This document shows, one piece after another, positions 1 to 8,693 of a stretch of 64,000 nucleotides of DNA. Source of the DNA: Gammaproteobacteria bacterium 45_16_T64 (GTDB taxonomy: Bacteria > Pseudomonadota > Gammaproteobacteria > Pseudomonadales > Ketobacteraceae); NCBI GenBank assembly GCA_002162955.1, contig MABD01000040.1:56926-120925 (forward strand), written 5' to 3'. Under the pieces are notes generated by a model. That model saw only the letters and a list, made by a program, of their open reading frames with translations, ran no database searches and was not told where the DNA came from. Position 1 is the first letter of the stretch. Each line of letters starts with the position of its first letter. The translations under genes and the position numbers were made by a program.

Positions 1-474
1 GATTGTTCGTTAGGTTTGTTATATTTATTTACCGAAATCGATTACCTCACATTGGGTATGAGCAACCATTTTCAGTTATGTGTTGAAAGTTCTAAAACGC
101 TGAACGGGCAATTGCCACACTCAAAACCTTATAGATCTCTCAGGCCTAACATCGACTTTCAGGCTTATACGCGTGAAAGTTTTGCCATCTTACTTAACTA
201 CATTCGCCTAATTCAATACCCCTAGTCCTCATTTTGACAACATTACACTACGTACTTACAAATATTTACATAGCGCGCTAAATATATTGTTTTGTAAACT
301 AAATCTACGATATTGATAGCCTCGTCAGTCACTTAATTTCTGCATCAGCGATTTTAAAACCTGCCCCTAACTCTGGCCTATATGGCCTAAGTGAACTGCA
401 TTTAAAAAGCATGTTGTTAAACATTTTATCGAGGTAGAATGCGCGCCCATCTTAACAATTGACACAGGCTATCA
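1..474. other. Intergenic region upstream of dusC
   Basis: No convincing gene is visible. A short frame at 16-225 opens with TTG, lacks a ribosome binding site and has no recognisable domain, so I do not call it. The stretch from about 230 to 330 is AT-rich and could hold the dusC promoter, but no clear -35/-10 pair stands out. The left edge may also contain the 3' flank of a gene outside the window. Confidence 0.5.
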
Positions 475-1437
475 ATGAAACTCATTCTTGCCCCTATGGA
501 AGGCGTATTAGACCACCCGATGAGAGAGCTATTATGTGACTTAGGTGGGTTTGATCATTGTGTTTCGGAGTTTATTCGGGTCAGTAACCAACTTTTACCC
601 CGTCGGGTTTTCCATCGTTTATGCCCAGAGTTAAGACAAGGGGGGCAAACCCTCAATGGTACTCCCGTTATTGTTCAACTGTTGGGTGGCAATCCAGAAA
701 TGCTAGCGGCAAATGCGACTCGAGCCTGTGAACTCGGAGCGCCAGGTATCGACCTTAATTTTGGTTGCCCTGCAAAAACGGTCAACCGGCATGACGGTGG
801 TGCCTCCCTTTTACGATCTCCTCAGCGTCTATTCGATATTGTGTCAGCGGTAAGAGGTGCAGTGCCTTCCGACACCCCCGTCACAGCCAAAATGCGCTTG
901 GGGTTTGAAGATAAGACCCTAGCGCTCGAAAATGCCAGCGCAATTGAATCAGGTGGCGCGGCAAATATCACCGTTCATGCAAGAACGAAAGTAGAAGGCT
1001 ACGCTCCACCCGCACATTGGCAGTGGATCGACAAAATACAACAACAGGTCTCTATTCCTATCATCGCTAACGGTGAGATATGGAACGTAGATGATTACCA
1101 GCGCTGCCAACAAGAAAGTCGATGCCAAGATATTATGGTGGGACGCGGTGCAATCCGAACTCCAGATATTGGCCTACAGATTAAAGCTCTCAATCAAGAG
1201 CTACACCACACACCTCTAACGTGGGGGGAGATTTGCCAACTTGTTTTAGGCTTTTATCACCGCATTAAGCACATCCCTCCTCGCTTCGCCTGTAGCAGGC
1301 TAAAACAATGGTTAGGTCTATTGTCACACGGCTATGAACCAGGCAAAGCCCTCTTTACACGAATAAAACGCCTAAAAGACGTTGACCTGATTGTCGAGCA
1401 GATCAACATGGACATTTCAGACTATTCTTTGTCCTAA
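475..1437 (+). CDS. dusC: tRNA-dihydrouridine(16) synthase DusC
   Basis: FMN-dependent enzyme that reduces uridine 16 of tRNA to dihydrouridine with NADPH, in the cytoplasm. The 320-residue length is normal for DusC. Visible Dus features are the N-terminal LAPMEG motif (residues 5-10) that begins the TIM barrel, the NFGCPAKTVNRHDGGA active-site loop with catalytic Cys98, Lys139 in AKMRLGF, His168 in VHARTK, and the GRGAIRTP phosphate/FMN loop near residue 225. The C-terminal helical domain (RFACSRLKQWLG) is the tRNA-binding part and fits DusC better than DusA or DusB. The ATG follows AGG with a short spacer. It appears monocistronic. Confidence 0.95.
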   Translation: MKLILAPMEGVLDHPMRELLCDLGGFDHCVSEFIRVSNQLLPRRVFHRLCPELRQGGQTLNGTPVIVQLLGGNPEMLAANATRACELGAPGIDLNFGCPAKTVNRHDGGASLLRSPQRLFDIVSAVRGAVPSDTPVTAKMRLGFEDKTLALENASAIESGGAANITVHARTKVEGYAPPAHWQWIDKIQQQVSIPIIANGEIWNVDDYQRCQQESRCQDIMVGRGAIRTPDIGLQIKALNQELHHTPLTWGEICQLVLGFYHRIKHIPPRFACSRLKQWLGLLSHGYEPGKALFTRIKRLKDVDLIVEQINMDISDYSLS

Positions 1438-1848
1438 CAGCTCCTGTCTGCTCATAATTCCAGCAAACAATACGATCAGCCATAAAAAATCACACTCAGA
1501 ATTTTGTCAACAGGCTTAACGCCAAAAAAATAGCATTTTTTTCACCATAGGCACTTTAATCGTTAAGCTGCTGTTTTAACTTAACTTTACACAGAGCTGA
1601 TCACTTATCATACAAAACGTTAATACCCTTATTGCTATTGGCTTACATGACGTTACAAAATCCTTACCCACAGAGTTATCCACAAAAAATGTGGAAAAAT
1701 GGATTTCTGGACAACGTCAAAATTTATGCTACACCTATTGACTATTAATGGATCAAAATAGCCACTTTACCATCCCTACTCAGTGAGATAGAGTGTTTCC
1801 CTTTTATACAGCGCTTCGCTAACCAACCCACTGCTAGAGATATATTGA
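1438..1848. other. Intergenic region with DnaA-box-like element
   Basis: A 411-bp gap between dusC and the next gene, both on the plus strand. It holds the DnaA-box-like cluster annotated separately at 1664-1698. A TTGACT at 1738-1743 lies between that cluster and the downstream ATG and could be a -35 hexamer, but no good -10 is obvious. No ORF or RNA gene is seen. Confidence 0.5.
1664..1698 (+). promoter_or_regulatory. Inverted pair of DnaA-box-like sequences (copy 1)
   Basis: TTACCCACA (1664-1672, one mismatch to the DnaA box TTATNCACA) is followed by a perfect TTATCCACA (1676-1684), five A, and TGTGGAAAA (1690-1698, the complement of TTTTCCACA, one mismatch). The 23-bp core TTATCCACA-N5-TGTGGAAAA recurs on the opposite strand at 35577-35599 with one base different, all within the spacer. 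Both copies lie about 140-150 bp upstream of a start codon in the same relative orientation. DnaA binding is inferred only from the sequence match. Confidence 0.45.
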
Positions 1849-2550
1849 ATGACGCACTCAGAAGACCTCACGCCTCATATTGGTTTCAAGACATCGCCAC
1901 CTTTACTTAGCAAACTCAATAGTTTTTTATCTGCGGTTGCTGCTAACGATAAAAAAGCGGGCCCTCTTTATGTGGAGTATATTGCTGAGTTAACGGATCA
2001 TATTATTGAAACGCTACTACTTAAGATGATTGAAATTGCCGAGGTCAACAGCGTTGGACAAAAGGTTATTTCATTTTGCGCGTCATCATCTACTAAGGTG
2101 TCAGGCATGCTCACCAGTAAGATTTACAAGAAGATGAGCCCTGCTGAACTCAAACCGGTCGCTGATTTGTGGTCAACTTTTCTAAAAAACACACAAGATG
2201 ACAACCAAGGAGATTGGTATATCTTAACCCCCATCTCCACCGAGTTTGGCAATGCTCTCGATGCGATCATGGAAGAAAAGGGTGATGCAACAGAGTACAC
2301 TCCGGGCAACCTTGATGATGTCATGGCAAAGTACGACCAATTAATGCAAATTATTATTGATACATTTTTCCTTGAGGGCACCAAAGTTGTCAAGATTGGC
2401 GCAATCACCAAAAAAATGTTGGTTGTAGGCGTTGAAACCGTTGAAAAAGCCGTTCAAGCGGTATTGCAGAAAGTAATTCGTCCGTTAGACCCTGCACCCT
2501 TTGCGCGCTTTGTTGTTCACACCGAACAGTTTTATATTCGCCTGAAATAG
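1849..2550 (+). CDS. Hypothetical cytoplasmic protein, 233 aa
   Basis: I do not recognise a family. The protein has no signal peptide or membrane segment. It is acidic to neutral and looks mainly helical, with alternating hydrophobic positions throughout and segments such as IIETLLLKMIEIAEV and KKMLVVGVETVEKAVQAVLQKVI that could form amphipathic helices. A long clean frame and typical codon use for the window support a real gene. The ATG lacks a strong Shine-Dalgarno sequence (only GAGATAT upstream). It is isolated between dusC and a binding-protein/porin pair, with the DnaA-box-like element about 150 bp upstream. Confidence 0.7.
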   Translation: MTHSEDLTPHIGFKTSPPLLSKLNSFLSAVAANDKKAGPLYVEYIAELTDHIIETLLLKMIEIAEVNSVGQKVISFCASSSTKVSGMLTSKIYKKMSPAELKPVADLWSTFLKNTQDDNQGDWYILTPISTEFGNALDAIMEEKGDATEYTPGNLDDVMAKYDQLMQIIIDTFFLEGTKVVKIGAITKKMLVVGVETVEKAVQAVLQKVIRPLDPAPFARFVVHTEQFYIRLK

Positions 2551-2580
2551 ACAACCCGATTTAAGCTGCCAGTAAAACCA

Positions 2581-2628
2581 GAGCATATTGAACACCCCGT
2601 TATCTACCTAGGTAGGTTCAATATGCTC
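2581..2628. terminator. Stem-loop after the 1849-2550 gene
   Basis: Perfect 13-bp inverted repeat (GAGCATATTGAAC at 2581-2593, GTTCAATATGCTC at 2616-2628) enclosing a loop that contains the 12-bp palindrome CTACCTAGGTAG. It begins about 30 bp after the stop codon. There is no T-run directly after the stem, so it may be a processing or 3'-stabilising structure rather than a classical intrinsic terminator. Confidence 0.5.
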
Positions 2629-2763
2629 GACATCACTTCCCACCCTCCCCCAAAAATCACTCCCACAGTCCCCCCAACTCCCCCGAAAAACTGTAACTAA
2701 AGTGTACAAATGACACGCTTATCCTAGACTTAATCTACCCCCATTGCGGATACAGGTGTAATT

Positions 2764-3507
2764 ATGACTTTTAGGATTAAGAAACTCATTATTGGCATTG
2801 TTCTGTCTCTAATAACGACTGGCGCCTACAGTCAAACCGACTTTGTCGTAGGTACTGAGAACTTAAAGTACCTACCCTTCACCACGACCGATAAAGGCAA
2901 AGCAACCGGGTATTTCAAAGATATCCTCGATAAGTTTGGTGAAACCAAAGGCTATACCTTTACCCTATCCCCCATGCCCGTCAAGCGCTTGATGAACAGC
3001 CTCATTACGGACAAGATCGACTTCAAAATACCTGACAACCCAATTTGGGCATCTAGCCTCAAAACGGGAAAGAACATCGCCTACAGTGATCCAACGACAG
3101 TCTATCTTGACGGCATTCTAGTACTCCCCGCAAATAAAGGTAGAGGATATGAAAAGCTATCATCGATGGTCACTGTTAGGGGCTTTACCCCGTTTATTTT
3201 TCTAGACGACATATCCAAAGGGTCAATCAAGCTACAAGAAACCACTGACCTTAAAGCCGTAATTAATATGACAGTCGCTAAAAGGGCTGAAGGCGCATTT
3301 GCGAATGTCACTGTCGCAGAGCGATATATGAAAGACGAGCTAAGGAAACCGGGCGCCTTGGTCTTTGACAATGACATACCTGCAGCAAAGAGCGACATTA
3401 GTCTCTCTACAACATTGCACCCCAAAATTATCGAAGAATTTAACGCATTTCTTCAGTCTCACGCACAATGGATCAGTGACCTTAAACAAGCCAACGGTGT
3501 GCCATAG
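2764..3507 (+). CDS. Periplasmic substrate-binding protein, SBP_bac_3-like
   Basis: Predicted exported protein of 247 residues with a signal peptide (positive N-terminus MTFRIKK, hydrophobic core, cleavage near YSQ at about residue 24). The mature part follows the layout of small amino-acid-type binding proteins: an N-terminal strand leading to YLPFTT, a GYFKDILDKFG helix, then a VKRLMNSLI segment where this group usually has PWKRA. No permease or ATPase is nearby, so ABC transport is not supported here; a sensory or chemoreceptor-partner role is possible. AGGTG precedes the ATG. The Tsx-like channel gene starts 48 bp downstream on the same strand, suggesting co-expression. Confidence 0.75.
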   Translation: MTFRIKKLIIGIVLSLITTGAYSQTDFVVGTENLKYLPFTTTDKGKATGYFKDILDKFGETKGYTFTLSPMPVKRLMNSLITDKIDFKIPDNPIWASSLKTGKNIAYSDPTTVYLDGILVLPANKGRGYEKLSSMVTVRGFTPFIFLDDISKGSIKLQETTDLKAVINMTVAKRAEGAFANVTVAERYMKDELRKPGALVFDNDIPAAKSDISLSTTLHPKIIEEFNAFLQSHAQWISDLKQANGVP

Positions 3508-3555
3508 CCAACCCTCGTGAATGACACTACATCACTTAATTATTAGGAGAAGCCT

Positions 3556-4317
3556 ATGACACTTCGATATTCTGTAACGTACTTTTTTGCCCTCTTATTC
3601 GTTGGGCTCACTCTAGCTCCTACGATTTACGCAAAACAATTATGGAGCGATAATAGCCTATCCCTCTTACGCGGCAATAATTACGAAATCGGCGCTGAGT
3701 CTAGAACAGTACTCACCTTCGAACATGTCAGTGGCCATTCGTGGGGCGATATGTTTTTGTTCGTTGATAGGCTAGAGTCGGACAACGATGACAACGAGAC
3801 CTATTGGGAATTGTCTCCACGCCTCAGCTTGGGCAAGTTATTCAATAAGGACCTCACTATGGGTCCAGTGAAAGATGTGCTACTGACAACAACAGCCGAA
3901 ATCGCGGAGAATTTTACCCATTACCTCATAGGCCCTGCCATCGATTTGAATGTACCGGGGTTTGCATACCTTCAACTCAATGTGTATCTACGCGACAACG
4001 AGGCTTTTGGGGGAGCCACAAAAGCCGATGCCAACTGGCAGTTCACTCCGGTATGGGGCGTTCCTTTTTCTATTGGTAATGCCCAGTTTCTCTATGATGG
4101 ATTTATTGATTGGCGTTCTGGCGACGGGGATAACAATACCGAGCTCAATTTTACCTCTCAACTAAAGTGGGATATGGGAGCACTATGGCAATCGCCCAAG
4201 GTTCTATACGTTGGGGTCGAATATGTCTACTGGGATACCAAGTTTGGCATCAAAGATAGCGACGCTTTGCAAACCGACGAGCGTAACCTCAATGCACTCA
4301 TCAAAGTTCACTTTTAA
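3556..4317 (+). CDS. Tsx-like nucleoside-specific channel protein
   Basis: Outer-membrane beta-barrel of 253 residues with a signal peptide cleaved after IYAK-like sequence at about residue 27. The mature start (LWSDNSLSLLRG) and the alternating aromatic strands (HSWGDMFLFVDR, FTHYLIGPAIDLNV, KVLYVGVEYVYW), ending in a C-terminal aromatic residue (VHF), match the Tsx-like family, which forms nucleoside or small-solute pores. AGGAG lies 6 bp before the ATG. It follows a periplasmic binding protein by 48 bp, which suggests joint work in taking up or sensing one solute. The substrate cannot be told from the sequence. Confidence 0.8.
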   Translation: MTLRYSVTYFFALLFVGLTLAPTIYAKQLWSDNSLSLLRGNNYEIGAESRTVLTFEHVSGHSWGDMFLFVDRLESDNDDNETYWELSPRLSLGKLFNKDLTMGPVKDVLLTTTAEIAENFTHYLIGPAIDLNVPGFAYLQLNVYLRDNEAFGGATKADANWQFTPVWGVPFSIGNAQFLYDGFIDWRSGDGDNNTELNFTSQLKWDMGALWQSPKVLYVGVEYVYWDTKFGIKDSDALQTDERNLNALIKVHF

Positions 4318-4342
4318 GCACTGCTTTTAAAGCCTTCCAACG

Positions 4343-4380
4343 GCGTGTATTGGCTCTGATTAACACTCACTAATACACGC
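4343..4380. terminator. Possible stem-loop after the Tsx-like gene
   Basis: A 9-bp inverted repeat (GCGTGTATT at 4343-4351, AATACACGC at 4372-4380) with a 20-nt loop, 26 bp after the stop codon. It lacks a following T-run, so termination is only a suggestion. Confidence 0.3.
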
Positions 4381-4546
4381 CCATCTTCAGTCTTCCCCCT
4401 ATTTAGGTTAATTCCCTACTAATTATCCTGAAATAGCACTCATTTCCCCTCCATTACTGGAGCGATGTGCCACAAAATGGTAACCTTTGCGCCCATTTTC
4501 CTGTGGTCGCCAATGCTGCCTTTGTCTTATATTTGCTCCTAACCCT

Positions 4547-5806
4547 ATGAATAAACGTGGATTCCCTATAGAAAACCAACCGATGTTGGCCCAACGAAGC
4601 TTTGCTTTTGTGTCGCTATGTTTGGCACTAATTGCCGGGATCACCTGGCAGTCAGGGTTAAACCTTGCACTTTTTGACCAAATAAACACATTCTGCCAAC
4701 AATTTATCCATGATCACCTTTTGATCCTAGTCACTGAATTTGGCAACGGAACGCTACTGATCGTTTTACTTTTGCTAATATCGATCGCCCAACCGGGGTT
4801 CAGCAAGCGAATGTTAATAGCGATTCTATTATCAGCGCTATCTATCTACGGATTGAAATCCGGTTTTTCATTGCCTCGACCGCCCGTTGTGCTAGGTGCC
4901 GACATGATTCATATTGTAGGGGAGCCTGTTCGTTCCGATAGCTTCCCTTCTGGGCATAGTGCCACTGCATTTATGATTGCAGGCCTACTATGGCTATCTT
5001 TTAGTACCGGCCCTATACGTTGGCTCTGGGTAGTGCTCGCGTCATTGGTTGCCTTATCTCGAGTAGGCATTGGTGCTCACTGGCCACAGGATATCGCAGC
5101 TGGCTCTCTACTTGGCTGGGTAACGGCATGGTTTGCAAGTCAACTATCTCTCGTTGCCTTTAAAGAAAAAGCTAATTTTAGCAGCGGCCTATTCCTATCG
5201 CTTATCGCATGCATTGCGGTGTTCACGACCCCGGTTGAATTTAAAGAGTACCCTGCTGTCCAATATGTTCGCGTGGGATTTGGGGTGTTATCTGGCTTAT
5301 TCAGCCTCTACTTTATCTTGCGCTTATCGATGTTACGCCCGGCCATTGGTCAATGGGTCGAACGCAAAATAGACTGGGCAAAAGACTACCAGAATTGGCT
5401 GCCCATGCGCTTTTCTAAATTTGGCCTGGTCGGATTCACAGGGTTTCTCGTCGATACCTTAGTCTACAAGTCGGTCATGGTTGCGGGGCTTCCTCACTTA
5501 GTAGCACGAGCCATATCCTACTGGGTCTCAGCAAGCACAAATTGGTACCTCAACCGAAGCTTCACATTTAACGATGCAGAATTTGAAGAAAAATCCAGCC
5601 AATGGGTCAAGTACCTGGCAATGTGTGCCGGTAGCTTTGTGCTCAACTACGGAAGCTATTACCTCCTTACAGAGGCTTATGGGATTTTTGATGGGGACTA
5701 CAAATTCATCGCATTCCTAATCGGCATTGCCATGGGTGTGGTGTTTAATTTTGGAGTGGCCAACTGGGTTATCTTTAAACGCGATCGTAAAGACTGGTTA
5801 TCATAA
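4547..5806 (+). CDS. PAP2-family phosphatase fused to a GtrA-like domain
   Basis: Integral membrane protein of about 419 residues from the ATG at 4547; a longer frame begins with TTG at 4487 and adds an unlikely 20-residue leader. Residues 80-195 carry the three PAP2 motifs: KSGFSLPRP (K104 to P112), PSGHS (134-138) and SRVGIGAHWPQD (171-182). Known PAP2 proteins remove phosphate from lipid phosphates such as undecaprenyl diphosphate. Residues 288-415 form a GtrA-like four-helix domain (FGLVGFTGFLVD, NWYLNRSFTF), a family linked to flipping polyprenyl-phosphate sugars. The fusion suggests one protein handling a carrier lipid. It starts a same-strand run with two glycosyltransferase genes (gaps of 17 and 26 bp). 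Confidence 0.85.
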   Translation: MNKRGFPIENQPMLAQRSFAFVSLCLALIAGITWQSGLNLALFDQINTFCQQFIHDHLLILVTEFGNGTLLIVLLLLISIAQPGFSKRMLIAILLSALSIYGLKSGFSLPRPPVVLGADMIHIVGEPVRSDSFPSGHSATAFMIAGLLWLSFSTGPIRWLWVVLASLVALSRVGIGAHWPQDIAAGSLLGWVTAWFASQLSLVAFKEKANFSSGLFLSLIACIAVFTTPVEFKEYPAVQYVRVGFGVLSGLFSLYFILRLSMLRPAIGQWVERKIDWAKDYQNWLPMRFSKFGLVGFTGFLVDTLVYKSVMVAGLPHLVARAISYWVSASTNWYLNRSFTFNDAEFEEKSSQWVKYLAMCAGSFVLNYGSYYLLTEAYGIFDGDYKFIAFLIGIAMGVVFNFGVANWVIFKRDRKDWLS

Positions 5807-5823
5807 AGGGCGTAAATAGCATC

Positions 5824-7059
5824 ATGAAAGTAGATACAATGCGGGTCATTGACCGATGGACAGGTATTCCTTTGACCTTCCTACTAACACTCATTCTGAA
5901 GCCTTGGGAGCGTTTTATGTTAAGACGCAATCGTGGGTCTCAACCCGATGTTAGTCGCACATTGTTCATTGAGCTGTCAGAGATGGGTAGCGCTATCATT
6001 GTTGACCCCGCCATGAAAAAGCTCAAAGCAGAAAGAAATGCTGAACTGTTTTTTGTGATATTCGAAGACAATGCCAAAAGCCTCAATATTCTAGGGACGA
6101 TCCCTAAAGAAAACATCTTCACCATGAGAGTCAACAGTCTGGCCAACCTTGCCATCGATATATTCCGCTTTATGGCTTGGTGCAGAGAAAAACGCATCAC
6201 TACCTGTATCGACCTAGAATTATTCTCTCGTTTTACCGCTCTGCTCAGTGCAGTGTCCGGCGCAGCGTCTCGCATTGGATATTCCACACATCACGATGAA
6301 GGCTGCTATCGCGGGGACCTTATCACCCACCCGGTGCGCTATAACGCCCACACACATATCGTAAAAAATTTCATGGCGCTGACTAATACCGCGCTTGGTC
6401 TGAACAACAAAGACTACTCAACCTACCCAATTAACGACAACGAAATCGTGCTAGATCAAGTGACTAGCACAGAGTCAGAACTGGATTCCGTTCGAGAAAA
6501 GATAACCACCATCTACCCTGATTTCAAAAACCAGCGTATCGTTTTGATCAACCCTAATGCTAGCGAATTACTTCCTCAACGCCGCTGGCTAGCCGAATAC
6601 TTTGCAGAAGTGATGACTGCGTTGCTCAACACCCATGACGACATTCTAATCATGATTACTGGTGCTCCCGCAGAGCGAGCAGATGCGGACAAACTTCTGC
6701 GCCAAGTGAATCATGCACGCTGCGTCAATTCTGCAGGGGTATTCACATTTGAAGAGTTACTTCCTCTTTATCAGTTATCTACCGTCATGCTAACCAATGA
6801 CTCAGGACCGGGTCACTTCTCTGCAGTGACTCCTCTCAAAGTATACGTACTATTTGGACCTGAAACCCCTGCCCTATATGGCTCATTAGGCAACGCCGAG
6901 AACTTCTACCTCGCGCTGCCATGCTCTCCTTGTGTCAGTGCACACAACCATAGAAAAACAAGCTGTGTTGAACGCCCTTGTATTACCGGTATTAAGCCTA
7001 AGCCTGTCTTTGATCGCATCAATACTTATCTCACCCAAATCCCTACGCAGAGCATCTAG
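5824..7059 (+). CDS. Glycosyltransferase family 9 (heptosyltransferase-like)
   Basis: Cytoplasmic or membrane-associated protein of 411 residues in the ADP-heptose:LPS heptosyltransferase superfamily. Support comes from the N-terminal domain with TLFIELSEMGSAII, the central VLINPNASELLPQRRW where GT9 enzymes have their sugar-nucleotide strand, and the C-terminal MLTNDSGPGHFSAV motif that binds the ADP-sugar (known proteins have NDTGPMHLA), followed by VLFGPETPALYG. A Cys-rich tail (CSPCVSAHNHRK, CVERPCI) matches the CSPC segment common in this family. It starts 17 bp after the PAP2-GtrA gene, so an operon is likely. Donor and acceptor are unknown; a heptose or related sugar in an envelope glycan is plausible. 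Confidence 0.85.
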   Translation: MKVDTMRVIDRWTGIPLTFLLTLILKPWERFMLRRNRGSQPDVSRTLFIELSEMGSAIIVDPAMKKLKAERNAELFFVIFEDNAKSLNILGTIPKENIFTMRVNSLANLAIDIFRFMAWCREKRITTCIDLELFSRFTALLSAVSGAASRIGYSTHHDEGCYRGDLITHPVRYNAHTHIVKNFMALTNTALGLNNKDYSTYPINDNEIVLDQVTSTESELDSVREKITTIYPDFKNQRIVLINPNASELLPQRRWLAEYFAEVMTALLNTHDDILIMITGAPAERADADKLLRQVNHARCVNSAGVFTFEELLPLYQLSTVMLTNDSGPGHFSAVTPLKVYVLFGPETPALYGSLGNAENFYLALPCSPCVSAHNHRKTSCVERPCITGIKPKPVFDRINTYLTQIPTQSI

Positions 7060-7085
7060 CGTTAGGATTACAATTCGGACCCTCC

Positions 7086-8639
7086 ATGACACAAACAATC
7101 AACAAAGCCAAACAAGCGACCTACCTATTGGTCGCTTTTTTTGTGGTTCTACACCTTAGCCTCGCCACCAGTTTTGGTGTCAGCGTTGATGAGGCACATT
7201 ATGGTCTCTATGCTCTTAATCTAGATTGGAGCTACTTTGATCATCCACCCATGGTCGGCTGGCTACTTGCCCTTGGTCGACCGTTTGGATTAAGTGAATT
7301 TGTCCTGCGCCTAATCCCCACACTCATAATGACTCTTAACTGCGCCTTACTCTACCAGCTGACTAGCCGGATCTACCGTAACCCACGGGTTGGTTTTATC
7401 GCAGTCGCACTTTTCCAGTTAGGTGCAATAACCCAATTGCTGGGTTGGGGTATGGTGCCAGACATTCCACTGATGACATGGAATCTGCTAATTGCCAACC
7501 TACTTATCTCTCTTCGAGATGAGTTTCACTGGCAAATGTGGTTACTGTTTGGTTTTTTCGTTGGACTCACAGGCCTCACTAAATACACCGCTATTGCTAT
7601 CCCTATTAGCATATTCATCTGGCTTCTATGGGAGCGGCAGTTGATTACCTGGTTAAGGCAACCACCGTTGTGGCTCTCAATTATTATCGCTCTGATAATG
7701 ATTTTACCCGTACTGTTATGGAACCATTGGAATCAATGGATATCCTTTGATTACCAATTCAATCACGGTACCGCAGGGGATTGGCAATGGAAGAATGTCG
7801 GCAAAATGCAAATAGTACAATTTGCTGCCTACTCACCATTACTGTTTATTCTTGCAATCTCTTTTATCCTCACGAAAATATTCGGCAACAAAGAATCAAA
7901 CAAGTCACCCACACGCTATTCCGGCAACAAGCAAAAAAAGGCCTCACATAGTATTAGCGGTGAGCGTTACCTGTTATGTGGAGCACTGGTAAACTTAGCA
8001 ATCGTCGCATGGTCGTCCGGTAATGGCGAGTTATTACCCCATTGGGCATCCATAGGCTGGCTACTGTTCACGCCATTGGCTGCATATCAATTGCAACGTT
8101 CCTGGGGATCTATCGGTGGAAAAATATGGATATCGATGGTGGGACTTCTTTCTATCGTACTGGTGAGCCTAGTGTTCATATTGCTCGCAATAAAACCCGT
8201 CAAGAGCATTCCAGGCAGCAAAGACGCCCTGATGGATTTGGTCGGCTGGGAAGCGGCAGCTCACAGAGCAGAAGCGCTGGCAAATCAACATAACGCACCC
8301 TACCTTTGGGTTGCTAACTGGGCCGATGCAAGCCGAATTGCATGGTATACCCACCCCAGTATCATCCAAGTAGCAGACAACAAAATGAACCAATTTGAAG
8401 TGTGGAATGGTTACCCTCAAGGTACAAACAGAGCAATATTAACGCTGCCTAAACGCATTAAAGATGAAAGAACACCGACACAGAGAATTACCCCTGTAGA
8501 GCAAAACCAATGCACTCTGATAGATGAACTACCCTATTCCATTGAAGGCATTGAAGTGAATGTTTTTTGGTATTATCTATGTCAACCGCTGACTCTAGAC
8601 GACTCGGTATCAAAACCAGAAACTACGCTCTTGCCCTAG
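7086..8639 (+). CDS. GT39/ArnT-like membrane glycosyltransferase
   Basis: Polytopic inner-membrane protein of 517 residues. After a first membrane helix the periplasmic loop carries VDEAHYGLYA, which places the acidic DE pair used by GT39/GT83 (PMT/ArnT) enzymes, and then FDHPPMVGWLLALG, a hallmark of this family. About ten further helices follow, then a soluble periplasmic C-terminal domain. Family members move a sugar from a polyprenyl-phosphate donor to lipid A, protein or other acceptors on the periplasmic face. This fits its place as third gene after a PAP2-GtrA carrier-lipid protein and a GT9 transferase. The target molecule is not evident. Confidence 0.85.
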   Translation: MTQTINKAKQATYLLVAFFVVLHLSLATSFGVSVDEAHYGLYALNLDWSYFDHPPMVGWLLALGRPFGLSEFVLRLIPTLIMTLNCALLYQLTSRIYRNPRVGFIAVALFQLGAITQLLGWGMVPDIPLMTWNLLIANLLISLRDEFHWQMWLLFGFFVGLTGLTKYTAIAIPISIFIWLLWERQLITWLRQPPLWLSIIIALIMILPVLLWNHWNQWISFDYQFNHGTAGDWQWKNVGKMQIVQFAAYSPLLFILAISFILTKIFGNKESNKSPTRYSGNKQKKASHSISGERYLLCGALVNLAIVAWSSGNGELLPHWASIGWLLFTPLAAYQLQRSWGSIGGKIWISMVGLLSIVLVSLVFILLAIKPVKSIPGSKDALMDLVGWEAAAHRAEALANQHNAPYLWVANWADASRIAWYTHPSIIQVADNKMNQFEVWNGYPQGTNRAILTLPKRIKDERTPTQRITPVEQNQCTLIDELPYSIEGIEVNVFWYYLCQPLTLDDSVSKPETTLLP

Positions 8640-8649
8640 CCCCCTCAAG

Positions 8650-8684
8650 CAGATCTTGAGTTACTAACACTGACTCAGGGTCTG
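8650..8684. terminator. Possible terminator between convergent genes
   Basis: A 12-nt imperfect inverted repeat (CAGATCTTGAGT at 8650-8661, ACTCAGGGTCTG at 8673-8684, two G-U pairs in RNA) lies between the converging GT39 and binding-protein genes. A T-rich stretch begins a few bases further on the plus strand. Confidence 0.35.
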
Positions 8685-8693
8685 CTGTACATC

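Noticed and set aside
16..225. Open frame of 69 codons at the left edge
   Set aside because: TTG start, no ribosome binding site, no domain, composition unlike neighbouring genes; treated as intergenic.
1664..1698. Possible chromosomal origin from the DnaA-box cluster
   Set aside because: Only three boxes, no dnaA, dnaN, gyrB or gidA/mnmG nearby and no clear AT-rich unwinding repeats; a regulatory site is more likely.
4423..4689. Minus-strand frame over the start of the PAP2-GtrA gene
   Set aside because: Overlaps the hydrophobic start of a clear gene, no ribosome binding site, no known domain.
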